In this document: positions 45,901 to 58,054 of the stretch, one piece after another
Position numbering within the stretch: position 1 is the first letter of the stretch
How the letters are laid out: each line of letters opens with the position of its first letter
DNA from: Glycine soja
Lineage: Eukaryota; Streptophyta; Magnoliopsida; Fabales; Fabaceae
NCBI RefSeq assembly: GCF_004193775.1
Contig: NC_041011.1
Span: 38,447,167 to 38,511,166, forward strand
DNA: 64,000 nucleotides
Direction of reading: 5' to 3'
Made by a program: the position numbers and the translations under genes
The notes under the pieces: generated by a model
Databases searched by the model: none
What the model saw: only the letters and a program-made list of their open reading frames with translations
What the model was told of the DNA's origin: nothing

Positions 45901-48900
45901 CTCCATTTGCAATACTAAAGTTACTATTAAAAATAAATATGCTTGCCTACCTACTAGTAATAAACCAAGACATATGAGTTTGGTCAAGTACATGCCATGG
46001 AGTTGAAAGGCATAGCAGTGCATATACCCATTTTTGAAAACCAAGAATGATATTCCTATTTTGAAAAAAAAAAATTGGGGGCCTAAGGCTATAGCAAAAT
46101 TCTCACACCAGCACAAAGTCCCATTAATAAGCATTTTCATGTTGGTAATACACACATTAACAAGAAGCAACACGCATTTATAGAAGAACCCAAACCTAAA
46201 CACGGAAACAAGAATTTATAGAAGGAACCACACCTAGCTTCTCGCTTACCAAACCAAACATAGAAACAACCATGTATAAGAGACTAAAATTTTGTGACCG
46301 AGAACAACAACCGGAGTTTGTAGAGCTATGAGTGAGAGCAAGAATGAGAGTTACAGAGTGAGAACACGACACGGTGGGCACGTCGCGCCGCGAGGAGTTG
46401 AGTCACAGTGAGAGAGCGAGAGTAAGAATGGGAGTTGCATCACCATGAGGAGAAAGAGAGTGAGAATGCGAGAACTGAATGTGACAAAAAGGATTTGGAC
46501 GCTAGAACCCTTCTTTTATAAAAAGAAATCCAATATCGGTTTTTTTAAAAAAATCGATGTTATCTAAGCAAAGACAACATCGACTTTTTAAAAACCGATG
46601 TTAAAAGGGGGATATCAACATTGGTTTTTAACAAACCGATGTTGATATCCCCAATATCCCCCTCTTAACATTGATTTTTAAAAAACCAATGTTAATGATG
46701 ACATCTTATTTACAAAATTGTCACCGCATATTTTTTTAACATCGGTTTTCGTCATAACTGATGTTAACAGGGTGATATTAATAGTCAATTTTCTAGTAGT
46801 GAAGCTTCCCTTTTGCACATTTTAGATTCAATTCTTTTCATTCCATTGACTTGATAACCAGGACTAATAATTTGAAACTGAAACAAATTAATTAAAAAAT
46901 ATTACTAGTTTGAAACTTGCTCTAGTGTTGATCTGCTTGAAAATATTCATCATTCAAAACCTTACTTTACAACAAAAGATTGCACTACACTTTTTACTTG
47001 TGGTTCAAGGAACAAAACGGAGACATAGCTAGTAGTAATAATAAATAAAACATGCAACTTTTTTCATCATTCAAAACCCTACTTTACAACAAAAGATTGC
47101 ACTACATTATTTACTTGTGGTTCAAGGAACAATGAAATTGTTGTCACATCTGAACTTTTTGTTGGATAGAGTTTGCTAACTTCAACTATTTCAAAATGCA
47201 TGCAACATTGCAGGCAGGAAGAAGAGCAGAAACTATCATTCTCCCCTTAGAACTTCTAAGGCATGTAAAACCTTCAGAATTCAGCGATTCCAATGAGTAC
47301 CACATGTGGCAAAAGAGGCAGCTCAGAGTTCTTGAAGTAGGGCTCCTCACACACCCTTCAATCCCTCTAGACAAAGCCACCACCTTTGCCATGCGCCTTC
47401 GCGACATCATACGCAGTGGCGAGTCCAAGATTATAGACACCAGCAAAAACTCCGACACCTTGAGAACCCTTTCCAACTCGGTGGTTTCCTTGGCATGGAG
47501 AAGTTCCAACAGTACCCCCACTGATGTTTGCCACTGGGCTGATGGATTCCCTTTGAACATTCACCTCTACTCTTCTCTTCTTCAAGCCATTTTCGACAAT
47601 AGGGATGACACATTAGTCCTTGATGAGGTTGATGAGCTTCTTGAGCTGATGAAGAAGACATGGTCCATATTGGGGATCACTAGGCCTATTCACAATGTGT
47701 GCTTTACTTGGGTGTTGTTTCAACAGTATGTGGCAACTGGGCAAATAGAACCTGATCTTCTATGTGCCACACAGGCCATGTTGAGTGAGGTGGCTATTGA
47801 TGCAAAGCGGGAAAGGGAATCGTTCTATGTGAAGCTCTTGACATCAGTGCTGAGTTCAATTCAGCGTTGGGCTGAGAAGAGACTCATTGATTATCATGAG
47901 CATTTCCAGAGAGGGAATATTGGCCAAATTGAAAATGTTCTTCCTGTGGTGTTGTCTGTCACAATGATTCTAGGTGAAGATCTCGTAATATCTGATGGTG
48001 GGGAAGGGGTTGAGAAGCGAGATATAACTATAGTGGACTCATCTGGGTATAGGATTGACTATTATATTCGATCTACCATAAAAAATGCATTTGAAAAGGT
48101 TTTTTTTTAAACCTAAATCCTCTCTTCAGTCCTTAGTATATGTTAAAGTATAGTGTTTGTGTATATATTTAGTCATAATGTGTTTTTTTTTCTTCTTTTT
48201 CATGAATGCAGGTAATTGAGGCAGCGAATGCCAAGGCTGGTGAATTGGAAATAAAGGGAGAATTCAGTGAATTTCTGCTTCAATTAGCTCAGGAGACAGA
48301 AGAGTTGGCAATGAAGGAAAGAGAGAATTTTACTCCAATGCTAAAGAAATGGCATCCAGCACCAGGTGCAGTTGCAGCATTGATGTTGCACAGCTGCTAT
48401 GGGCATGTGCTGAGGCAATATTTAGGTGACGTGACCTCACTCACTCATGAGACAGTTGAGGTGTTGCATAGGGCTGAAAAGGTAGAAAAGGTTTTGCTCC
48501 AAATGGTGGTTGAGGAGGACTGTGGTGAGGGTGAGGATAATGACAAAACAGTTATGAGAGAGATGGTTCCTTATGAAGTTGATTCAATCATATTGAATCT
48601 CATGAGAAAATGGATAAATGAGGCATTGAGCAATGGAAAAGAGTGTTTGCAAAGAGCAAAAGAAACTGAAGTAAGTCTTGGCTCAATTGTCCTCTTTCCA
48701 TCAAAGATTAAAAGGAAAGACACAATTAAGAACATTTGTTTACAGCACTGATTTGTAACTTTAGATAAAAATGGGTATGAGTTTTTAATTTCCTCTCTCT
48801 TTCACTGCAGACATGGAATCCAAAGTCCAAATCAGAGCAATATGCGCCATCAGCCGCAGAGTTAGTGCAATTGGCTAAGACAACTGTGGAAGAATTCTTT

Positions 48901-50268
48901 CAAATTCCCGTAGGAAAAACTGAAGATATAGTTCAAGAACTTGCTGATGGATTGGAAAGTCTCTTCCAGGACTACATGATGTTCGTTGCAGCATGTGGTA
49001 AGTATTGTGCTAGCTAGTACATAAAAAATCAAAGTTGTTTTCTCTAGAGAATAAATAAAACACAACAAAACTATTACACTAGTGCAAGTGGGATCATGTG
49101 CTTGCACATGGAATTGAGCAATTCTTGCAAGACTACAGTACTCACTACTTATAGACACAACCAATCAAAAGTTTTAAGATAACATTAACACAACTTGAGC
49201 AGAGACTTCAACAGGAACTTTATTATAAATTTAGTGCTTTTTAGCTTTTGATCAAGAGTCACTTCATTGATGCAAGAATTGAAATTTACCAATAAAAAAT
49301 GGTTACAACTCTGTTCTGTTTCAGGTACAAAGCAGAGCTATATTCCTTCACTTCCCCCGTTGACAAGATGCAACCGTGACTCAAAGTTGATCAAGTTGTG
49401 GAAGAAAGCTAGCCCTTGTGGTGCTAATATCTCAGAGCTAGAACACATCCATGAAGGTCATAATCCTAGGCCATCAACTAGCCGTGGCACCCAGCGCCTC
49501 TATGTTCGTCTCAACACCTTACACTATCTCCTCTCTAACATCAACACCCTTGAAAAATCACTCTCCCACACCCCTGGTGTAGTCCCTTCTTCAAGCCGCA
49601 AACATAGCGGTCCCTATCTTGAAATAGTCAATTCCTCCATCCCAGCAGCATGTCAACATGTCTCAGAAGTTGCAGCATACCGTCTCATATTCCTTGACTC
49701 CAATTCAGTCTTCTATGGCAGCCTCTATGTTGGTGACGTAGCCAACTCTCGCATTAGGCCAGCGCTGAGGATCCTCAAGCAAAACATCACGCTGATGACT
49801 ACACTTGTGGCAGATAGAGCTCAAGCACTTGCAATGAAGGAAGTGATGAAGGCATCCTTTGATGCATTCCTCATGGTTTTGCTTGCAGGTGGAAGCTCAA
49901 GGGTGTTTAACAGGTCTGATCATGTGATGATCCAAGAGGACTTCGAGAGCTTGAATCGCGTTTTCTGCACGTGTGGGGAGGGACTAATAGCAGAGAATTT
50001 GGTTGAGAGAGAGGCTGCGGTGGTAGAAGGTGTCATTGCATTGATGGGGCAATACACTGAACAGTTGGTGGAAGATTTCAGCATTGCCACATGTGAAACA
50101 AGTGGGATTGGAGTCATGGGTAATGGCCTCAAATTGCCTATGCCACCTACCACGGGAAGGTGGAATAGGTCAGATCCAAACACAATACTGAGGGTGCTGT
50201 GCAGTAGAAATGACAGAGCTGCAAATCATTTCTTGAAGAGGACATTCCAGTTAGCAAAGAGAAGGTGA
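42962..50268 (+). CDS. Protein unc-13 homolog (MUN domain / DUF810 family)
   Basis: Five exons with GT/AG borders: 42962-43540, 47214-48098, 48212-48670, 48811-48997, 49325-50268, giving about 1017 residues with all junctions in frame. The N-terminal 190 residues hold the family block DVRECAYEIFFTACRSSPGF and a basic, Ser/Gly/Pro-rich stretch. Exon 2 starts AGRRAETIILPLELLRHVKP, the strongest family signature, and includes CHWADGFPLNIHLY. Munc13-homology regions fall at about residues 560-690 and 860-950 (SFDAFLMVLLAGGSSRVF). Animal Munc13 MUN domains promote SNARE assembly. The plant relative PATROL1 delivers a proton pump to the plasma membrane; this protein belongs to the wider family, so a role in vesicle tethering or exocytosis is inferred. 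No transmembrane segment is seen. The ATG chosen is the first in frame after the TATA box and gives the usual family length. Confidence 0.93.
43743..43840. repeat. Near-perfect hairpin in intron 1
   Basis: Arms 43743-43785 and 43797-43840 are complementary over 43 bp with a single extra base, around an 11-bp A-rich loop. The arms start GTTGAGATATC. It could be a small MITE or a source of small RNA in the pre-mRNA. Confidence 0.9.
44533..46801. mobile_element. Non-autonomous CACTA element in intron 1 of the unc-13 homolog
   Basis: 2269 bp with ends CACTACTAGAAAAT and ATTTTCTAGTAGTG, a 14-bp perfect inverted repeat. Subterminal regions (44570-44800 and 46530-46770) are packed with AACATCGGTTTTT/AAAACCGATGTT motifs. 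No transposase is present. Flanking triplets are TTG and AAG, so a 3-bp target duplication is not visible. It expands the intron to 3.67 kb without touching splice sites. Confidence 0.85.
46951..47132. repeat. 117-bp offset duplication near the intron 1 acceptor
   Basis: CATTCAAAAC followed by TACTTTACAACAAAAGATTG and CTTGTGGTTCAAGGAACAA occurs at 46951 and again at 47068. The second copy ends about 80 bp before exon 2. Confidence 0.8.
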
Positions 50269-52744
50269 AGCCAAAATGTAGTATCTCTTGCTGAAGTTTA
50301 AGCAGAGATATACTATTGGCAATGATGCATATTGTTGCCCTGCAATTCTTGCCTTGTGACACGGAGGGGGAGCAGGGTTCTATATTTGAAAGCACACAAA
50401 GTGGTTGCCAAATGGAGAAATATGGGACGAAGAAAGCAATGCTTATGTCATTAAGCATTGAAACATAAAAAGAGACTAATGCAGAAATATGTGCTGAATT
50501 GTATTTTAAGTACCCTAAGATATTCTTTAATTGGTTTTTTTTTTGGGAGATAAAGAGAGAAGGAAAAAAGGGCAGTTTCTTAGCTTAGTTTGTTGATGTT
50601 GCATATATAAAGTAGGCCTACACACACTGCTTTGAAAATTTCTTTTTGTAACTAATCAATAAGCTGAAAGGAAAATGTATTTTCTTATCTAATTTAAATG
50701 TCAACTGAAAGGGCTTCTTGCAAGAAGGGCAGTAATCAAAATGGGGTTCTAGAAGTTAATAACAAACGTAACAGAATAACCGTAGCGATGCTTTCCAAGC
50801 ATCATAAACAAGTTTTTTCCAAAATTGTTGCTAGAATATGTTGGCATTATTAATAAAGCTGATATATGAGTGCATCAGTTTGATTTATGTAACAATCACT
50901 ATCGAGTTTCTGTTAATTTTGCTGAAATTTGTTAAACCTTTATAGCCATGTAGGGTTACTCTTTCCTTTTTTTTAGACATACTGAAATACATACAAACAC
51001 TAAAATTATCTTACACTGTGGCCTGTAAAGTTTTGCCCTGACATTTTATAATTTCACATTAGTCATTATCTATTTCTATTTATAATATATAAATTCTAAG
51101 ACCCGAGCTATGATGTTGCCATCTCAGATCTTTAGAAAGCTCAAATTCTTCCATGTCATCCTTTTTTGAGTGTTCAATTTCAACTTAAAGTTTGTAACAA
51201 ATGATTTTCATATTTCATTGTTACTAATCTCTCATTATACCATCTTTATTAAGTAACTTACTAAATTCTCATTACCACTTGAGTAACGGGCTTATAATTC
51301 TGCCACAGCAAATTTGAAAACCGACCTCTTGGCAACAATGACAGGCTTATAATTCTGTCAAGTTTCTCTTCCATCTCAGTTTCATCCTATTTTTCTTTCT
51401 ATCAATCTTAAGTTTTAATACACCATTTATCGTATCTACCAATTTCTCTCACTTTGTTTATTTCTTTTCTCTACCTCTGTCTTTTCTTTCACATATTTAC
51501 TCCAAAATTGACCTGTAGGGTTAAGCTAGTTTTTATTATTTGTATCAAATATCAATGTGAAGTAAAAAAAAAAAAAAAACCTATCAAATATCAATGTCAT
51601 AAGTGAAGTGTTCTTCCATAAAATAAAAAAAAAAAAAAAGTGAAGGGTCCTAGTTGTTATCAAAACATTACTATTTTTATGACAAATAATTTCAAAATCT
51701 TTAATCAATATCATAAGTGGAGGGTTGTCTGTCTATAGTCTGGTTTAAGGTTTCATTATTGCAGTACCATTATTGGTCCCCTTATATGTTTGAAAATTAT
51801 ATTGGGACCCCCTCAAGTCTCAATACTCTCTCAAATCCTATACTAACACTCCTTACAAGAAGGTGAATGTAATTATTAAAAAAAACAAGAGATGTTGTGC
51901 AATTACACGAAATCTCAGAAAAATTGCTGTAATTTTCTCAATATTTTAATTTGAGTAGAATTTTTTTTTTTTCTAAAATGCATTTGAGGAACTTGACTTG
52001 TCCCCTATAATATGGTCTTTTAAGTGCGTTTTTTTGTTCTCTACAAAACTCAAGTTTGAGACACTATTTAAGGGATACAACTTACAAACCCGCCTAGGGA
52101 TGTCAAAAAAATCTATACCCACAAATATCCAAAGATAAAATTTGTCATGAGTAAATGATTGATACTTTAAATAGATATCAATTATCCACATGTAAGGATA
52201 TTTTTTTACCTACTTATTAATGGATAAGGTACAGATATCATAACACCTTATCCGTGGATACCCGTTACCTATGAAATTATAAAAATATGCTTCACTCTCA
52301 TGCTCATGTTTACCCTTATATAAATATTATATACATATATATACATATATAAAGTATTTTCAATTTATTTATTAAACTTGTGCTTTAAGATATTGTAATT
52401 TTATTTGTACTTTGGATTTATGCTTAAGAGATACTTATTTCATATTTATAAAATGATATTTTCAACTATATACTTTTAAATTAAAACATAAATTAAAGCG
52501 ACGCGTGTCATTCCTAACATATATGTGTTGATTTCTGAAAAATATAAAAATTTTAACATATAAGAATTTTTAAAATTTTTGAATTAGGAATTATAAACTA
52601 AAATTAATATTTTTTTTGTGCTAGATATGAATAATATATCATAAATATCACAATTTTTAAGATATTAATTATTATTTTGTAATATAAATAGTCAGTTTGT
52701 CCATTGTTGAGGGCTTGATGTGCTAGAAACTCTTTGATATAATT
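50269..52744. other. Downstream region of the unc-13 homolog, AT-rich spacer
   Basis: The 3' untranslated region probably covers the first few hundred bases; an AATCAATAAGC segment near 50654 could serve as a polyadenylation signal. The rest is AT-rich with A or T runs (51560-51640, 51960) and no recognised gene. Confidence 0.5.
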
Positions 52745-52884
52745 ACTCTCATTATCTATTTAATGTTAATTTAGTGTTATTATCTCTTTCTATGCTTATT
52801 TACTTGTTTTGGGACTTAATCACCCATTTTACATGTCTTTTTTATAGTGTGAATGACATTGGGAAATGTTTTTACACTTAGAAC

Positions 52885-53632
52885 GGGAGAAGATTTCTAA
52901 TTAACTCATATCAAGGGATGAAATGAAGTTGATTAGCTCTTTTATGTATTCCAAGTTCAGTCCTCCCTCCTTCAACGTCACACTCTCCTCCACCGTCATC
53001 TTCAACTAATGCGCTCCTTGGCGAGATTCCATTGCCCACAAAAGCACTTATTGCAACCTCTTCGCCTCTCTCCCCAACACCTCCTCCTCCCTCAATCTCT
53101 GCTTCTACGGCTTGGTCACTGATTCTCCTCTCGTTTCCTCCATTGAACTCGTTCAAGTCCACCCCGTCGCCTTCACCAACTCCAACAACCTCATCCTCAT
53201 CAACTACAGCCGCATTTCCTGCTTTGCCGCCAAACCTTGGGGCGCCAGCTTCACCAACCACACCGAGGGAAGGGTTTGCGAGGAGCGTCGAAACAGCGTC
53301 AGGGGTTACTAAGAGAGGATGAGAAAGTGTGTAGGGAAAGTTTTGTTTTGGAGAAAATAGAGAATGAGAAAGTGAGAGAGAGTGTGTGAGAATCCCAATG
53401 AGATGAAATGACCCAATTAAAATGTCTCATGTCAGCATGAGAGGGTGGAAAAACACATCTTTTCGAAGACGGTTTTTAAAAATTGGCGTCGTAAAGTATT
53501 TATAAAAACGATTTTGAGAAACTTGTCTTTAAAAACTTGCAATTATTTACGAAAATGTCATCGTTCTACTTACGACATCGATTTTTGTACAACCATCATA
53601 AAACCAACGTCGTAGAAGGCTTTCTAGTAGTG
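52885..53632 (+). mobile_element. CACTA-like remnant with a possible captured exon
   Basis: The right end reads TTTCTAGTAGTG at 53621-53632, the same terminus as the element at 44533-46801. The preceding 170 bp has GACGGTTTTTAAAAATTGGC-type subterminal motifs. A matching left terminus is not seen. At 52980-53310 the base composition is unlike the surroundings and frames are open. Confidence 0.5.
53028..53312 (+). pseudogene. Unrecognised coding-like fragment
   Basis: One frame reads through NLCFYGLVTDSPLV, VHPVAFTNSNNLILINYSR and CFAAKPWGASFTNHTEGRV to a stop at 53310-53312, with balanced amino-acid use, while another frame is S/T/P-rich low complexity. It sits inside a CACTA-like remnant, so capture of a host exon is possible. 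I do not recognise the protein family. Confidence 0.4.
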
Positions 53633-54075
53633 TATTAATCCTTTATCTTGATCAAATCATTTGGTTTGGCTTTATAATGAATTAGGAATTAAATCAAATG
53701 ATATAGGCTCATTCACATATGAAATTATGGTTAAAGTATATTAGTAAGGTAGGGTGATACGTGTTTTAACATTGAATAGAGAAAACACTAACATTACAGC
53801 AGGAGTTCTCTTAGCAAGACCAAGTACCTGCACAAAACCCACCTTTTCCCACGAGTTGTTTGACAAATTGTCTATGAGAGTTTTTGTCCTGTTTTTAATA
53901 GTTTATTGCATAGTTTAGCTTTAATTTCCTACGCTATCCTTTTACAAATTGAAATTCACTTTGCCTAAAAAATCGGTTTGCACAAATAGTTGAATACAAA
54001 CTTGGTCCCATGATACGATATTTCACTCATTGAAATATAAATTTGATTTAGTACACTTGTCAAACGAGTAAACAA

Positions 54076-55440
54076 TGCACCAAAATAAAATTTTCAAAAA
54101 CATAAATTAAAATAAAACTTTTAAAATATAATGAATCAAAAGTGACATTTAACTTATATATAATACATTAACAAATTATTGTTTCATTTTATTAAAAAGA
54201 AACATCATAATATAATATTTCACAAAAAATATTTGATATAATACATGAATAATAATAATAATAATAACAATAATAATAAATATTTTTTGCCTTAAAAAAA
54301 TAATAGAGATTTTTTAATAATAGAATGGAAAGTTTTTTGTCTTATAATAAGTATAAACAGGAAATAGGAAACATAATAAAAAATATGAAATAGGAAAAAA
54401 GATAAAAGGAAAAAAATTAGAAAGAAAGAGAAGTTTTTGAGAATTTCTTTTTATGAGAATGTGACATTTTCCAATTCAATACTTTTTTTAATAAGAGTAA
54501 CTATAGTGTGTGTATCCTGTGAGATGCACGGGGTGATGTTTTTTTTTTAAGAAAAAATCGAAATAAATTTTTTAATTTGTAAGTAATAATATGTAAACAA
54601 ATTTATTTAAGAAGTTTAATTTTTTTAAATATATGAATCATATTTTAAAAATTGTTTATTATTATTGATAATATTTTATAATTACTAATTTAACTTTATA
54701 TATTTCCAATTTCAAAAATTATTTATAATAAAAGTGTAAAATTTCAAGAACTCGGTTATCACAAATTTTAAATAATTAAAATTAGTAAATATGAATTTAA
54801 TTATTTTATAACTAATTTTTTTCTTTGAATATTTTTATGAGTTTAATAGTGTATATATTGAAATTAGATAATTATTGAAAGAGTAAACGAAACAATAATT
54901 TACATAAGTAGTAATTAGGAAAGAGAATGATAATTTGTTTCTAAAAAGAAAATTATAGTTTGTATGGATTGGGGGATCTGAAAACTAGTTGAGAAGAGTT
55001 ATGAAATCAAATAATTTTTATCATATATTAATAAGTTTTTGACATGTATTGTTTTAACATTTTGAAAATATTATCATTTTAAAATTAATAGTTTATTAAT
55101 AAAGTATAATAAGAGGCATTCTTTATTAAAGAGAAAATTATAATATGAATAAATTTAAGAAATAATAAAAATAATAATGATATAAAATCGAATACATTAA
55201 AATACAATATTTTAAATTTTAAATTTGTGAATTATATAACAAATTAAATTTCTTTTCATGAACATTTTTTATGAGTCTATAATATATATTTACCTTGAAA
55301 ATTTTATTTCCTTGAATATATAATTGATCATCATTTAATGTAATATGATATATTAGAGTTCAAATTCATGAATTATATAAAATAAATAAATTTCTTTTCT
55401 TGAATAATTTATATTAATCTATAGTCAATATTTTTGTAGA
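54076..55440. other. AT-rich spacer
   Basis: Very AT-rich with ATA/TAAT microsatellite stretches (for example about 54246-54280). No gene or clear element boundary seen. Confidence 0.6.
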
Positions 55441-55800
55441 AATTTTTTTTCTTCAGTCAGATCCTAATTCTGTCTGGGTCCAAAAGTAAAAAAAAAAAAA
55501 TAATGTATAAAAAATTAATAAGAAAAAAAGAAAAAATGAATGATAAAAAAAATATAAAAAAGAGATAAAAATAAGAAAAGAAATAAGAAAAAACAAAGAA
55601 AAAAAGAAAAAAAAAACAAGATAATAAAAAGAGAAAAAAAAAAGAAGACAACGTAAAAAAATGAATGATGAAAAAAACCTATAAAAATGAAAAAGAAAAA
55701 AGAAAAAAAAAAGAGAAAAGAAGAAGAAGAAAGAGAAAGAGAAAAATGAAACGTCAAAAAAATGAAAAAAAAAAAAAGAAAACCTGATAATCAAAAAATG
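55441..55800. repeat. Strand-asymmetric A/G tract
   Basis: About 300 bp of the plus strand (55485-55790) is nearly pure purine-plus-T (AAAAAGAAAAAAGAA-type runs). Long minus-strand frames of F/S/L here are low-complexity artefacts. Confidence 0.8.
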
Positions 55801-55927
55801 GTTTGCCCAATAGTTGTTGAGAGAATATTTAACAATTAAATTCTCTTAAAATATTTCTCTCTTGCTTTTCAAAAATGGTTTGAAAAAATGTGTCTTTTCA
55901 AAAAGCTTTTATGAAATTTTCTCTCTA

Positions 55928-56144
55928 GTAATCGATTACAGGTTTTTGATAATCGATTAAACAATTATATTTTGAAGGGTCATAACTTTTCAATTTGAAT
56001 TGCAGGAGTTCCGTTAGTGGTAATCGATTACACACTAATGGTAATCGATTACAACTTTTAAATTAAAATTTCAAAACTCTTTTGAAAAGCTGATTTGCAA
56101 AATTGTTTTCTGGTAATCGATTAGACTACTTGGTAATCGATTAC
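55928..56144. repeat. Three pairs of TAATCGATTA palindromes spaced 20-21 bp
   Basis: Cores start at 55929 and 55950, 56021 and 56042, 56114 and 56134. Spacings are 21, 21 and 20 bp. Four of the six are the full GTAATCGATTAC. Confidence 0.9.
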
Positions 56145-56245
56145 CAGTGCCTTGATTTGTTGGAAACAATGTGTTTGAGGCAAAAAGCTGATCAACCAGT
56201 GAGATTCTTTGAGGCATTATCTTTTCCTTGATCTTGTTTGCTTGA

Positions 56246-56349
56246 CCTTGAATTAATCTTGAAGCAATGCTTAACCTTTGAATGTTTGTTGAAGTAACCT
56301 TGTATTAATCTTGAAGCAATGTTTAACCTTCGAATGTTTGTTGAAGCAA
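56246..56349. repeat. Two 52-bp tandem units
   Basis: Units start CCTTGAATTAATCTTGAAGC at 56246 and CCTTGTATTAATCTTGAAGC at 56298, each ending TGTTTGTTGAAG plus a few bases. About four mismatches. Confidence 0.8.
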
Positions 56350-56429
56350 CCTTGTTTGATTTTTCTTTTGGCATCATCAAAACCTTGTATTCATACATTC
56401 ACATTCTCCCCCTTTTTTATGATGACAAT

Positions 56430-56999
56430 CATTATCAAGTGAATTCTTTTCGGCATCATCAAAACCTGAAACCTACGTGATTCACACCATGATGACCCTA
56501 CCATGGTCTACGATGAAGCTTATGCGGCCTGTCTTGTTTATTTTCCTCGTACTCCTTTATTTGGTTTGACTATTCAGTAGCTTATTGTTTTTTTCTCTTT
56601 TTATTGCCAACTTCGGTGAGGCTGTGGTGCCTCTGTCTATGCCACCGCCACCCTCTACCACTATCCCATGATAGCTTTGCGCCCGTGGGCCCTTCATCAG
56701 TGGCGTTAAGGGCAATATCACTTACGTTTTGGTTTCTTTTTCTCATTTTATTTGTTTGCATCACTGTGACATTTCCACCGCCCTCGCTGTCGTACCACCC
56801 TCGGCCTCGCGGTGCTGGACTTTGCACCAGTGGTGCCATGGGCAGTGCACCACCGTCCATGGTGGCATTCGTGCTGGCTGCACCATTTTCTACGTGAGGC
56901 AACTAAGGTTTTCCAACCCAGTTGATTAATTGTGAGTTGGGTCGGATCGCCCCGACCCAGTTTCAACCCAACCCTAAAAACACAACAAAAACATGACAA
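56430..56999. other. GC-richer stretch of unknown nature
   Basis: 56620-56900 is richer in G+C than its neighbours and has overlapping open frames on both strands with no recognisable motif. It carries TCGGATCGCCCCGACC, a small inverted repeat, near 56942. I see no supported gene. Confidence 0.4.
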
Positions 57000-57650
57000 A
57001 AAAATATAAACAACTATTTCTGTTTACACCTCCTTTTTTCATACATACATCCCTTTTCCTTTTTTGGCATAGTCCACTTTTGCAAAACCTGAAATAAAAT
57101 AGAGATATTATTTACACCGCGTTATTCATAGATGCACCTTTTCTTTATGTTTTGGGCCTAGCCCACTTGTGCAAAATCAGAAATAAAATAGAGATGTTAT
57201 TTACAACCCATATTTCATAGATGCAACTCTTCTTTTCATTTTGGGCCTAGCCCACTTCTGCAAAATCGGAAATAAAATAGAGATGTTATTTACTCTCCAT
57301 ATTTCATAAATGTACCTCTTCTTTTCGTTTTGGGCCTAGCCCACTTTTGCAAAACCTGAAATAAAATATAAACGTTGCTTATACCACCTTCTTTAATGCA
57401 CCCCTTTTCCTTTTTGGACCTAGCCTATTTTTACGAATAATCTGAAATAAAATGGAAACGTTATTCACACCTCATATTTAATACATGCACCTTTTCACGT
57501 TCATGGGCTTAGCCCATTTTTGTGAGGTCTAGAATAAAATTAATTCTACTATTTACACCTCATTTTTTCAACACATGCATATATTTCATTTTTGGTCAGC
57601 CCGTTTTTTTAGTCTAAAATAAAATAAAACTAATGGTTGCATCTCCCTTC
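57000..57650. repeat. Tandem array of about seven 88-bp units
   Basis: Each unit contains TTTTGGGCCTAGCCCACTT, then GCAAAA-C-TGAAATAAAAT and a TTATTTACACC-like end. The GAAATAAAAT landmark recurs at about 57091, 57180, 57269, 57357, 57444 and 57532, giving periods of 87-89 bp. Later units are more diverged. It lies upstream of an Ogre-like LTR end and may be part of that LTR. Confidence 0.85.
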
Positions 57651-58054
57651 TTTATATGTGCACCCCTACCACTTAGGATGGTGACTAGGCCCGCCATGTC
57701 AGCACTTTGTCAGTGTTGGCTAAGTCCAAGTCAAGCCTTTGACTTAAAAAAACAAAAAAAAAACAAAATGAAAAAAAGAAGCAAAAAAAAGTATACATAT
57801 TGGTAAATAGCTCTTTATTTTATTGTATTTCTTTATTGTCTCTATCACTTATTCTTTAATGTGATTTTATTTTTGTCTTGTTAGTTAACTTAATTAATAT
57901 ATTTTAAATATCTCGTTATTCCTCTTATTGCTAAATGTACTCAGCGCTTATATTTTATCTATTTATATTCTCTTTCCATTTATCTGATTTCGTAGTACTA
58001 TGTCATTTTTTTACAAATCCACATTAGCATTCTTCTTTAGTACTCATTTACGTT

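Larger units (their letters stand above)
52745..54075 (+). mobile_element. Decayed Athila-type LTR, split by a CACTA-like remnant
   Basis: The left part (TCTATTTAATGTTAATTTAG, ACTTAATCACCCATTTT) and right part (ATTGAATAGAGAAAACACTAA, TTTAGTACACTTGTCAAACG) match in order the LTRs at 26455 and 34549. Boundaries are approximate. No target duplication was found. Confidence 0.55.
55925..56403 (-). mobile_element. Probable copia-type LTR with paired palindromes
   Basis: The plus strand ends CATTCACA at 56403 followed by TTCTCCCCCTTTTT, the complement of a copia-style polypurine tract (56404-56418) next to an LTR beginning TGTGAATG. The LTR contains six TAATCGATTA cores in three pairs. It is related to 430-1115 in inverse orientation. 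The far LTR edge and any internal region were not found. Confidence 0.55.

Noticed and set aside
47186..47661. Open frames on the minus strand over exon 2
   Set aside because: They overlap the strongly supported unc-13 homolog exon and show no motif.
53032..53322. S/T/P-rich frame as a cell-wall-type protein gene
   Set aside because: The composition reflects a C-rich stretch read in one frame; another frame looks more coding-like, and the region belongs to a CACTA remnant.
55453..55794. Minus-strand F/L/S-rich frame as a membrane protein
   Set aside because: It is the complement of an A/G low-complexity tract and has no sequence diversity expected of a real protein.
56582..56902. Overlapping frames on both strands as a gene
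   Set aside because: No motif, start context or splice structure supports either strand; left as GC-richer unknown sequence.
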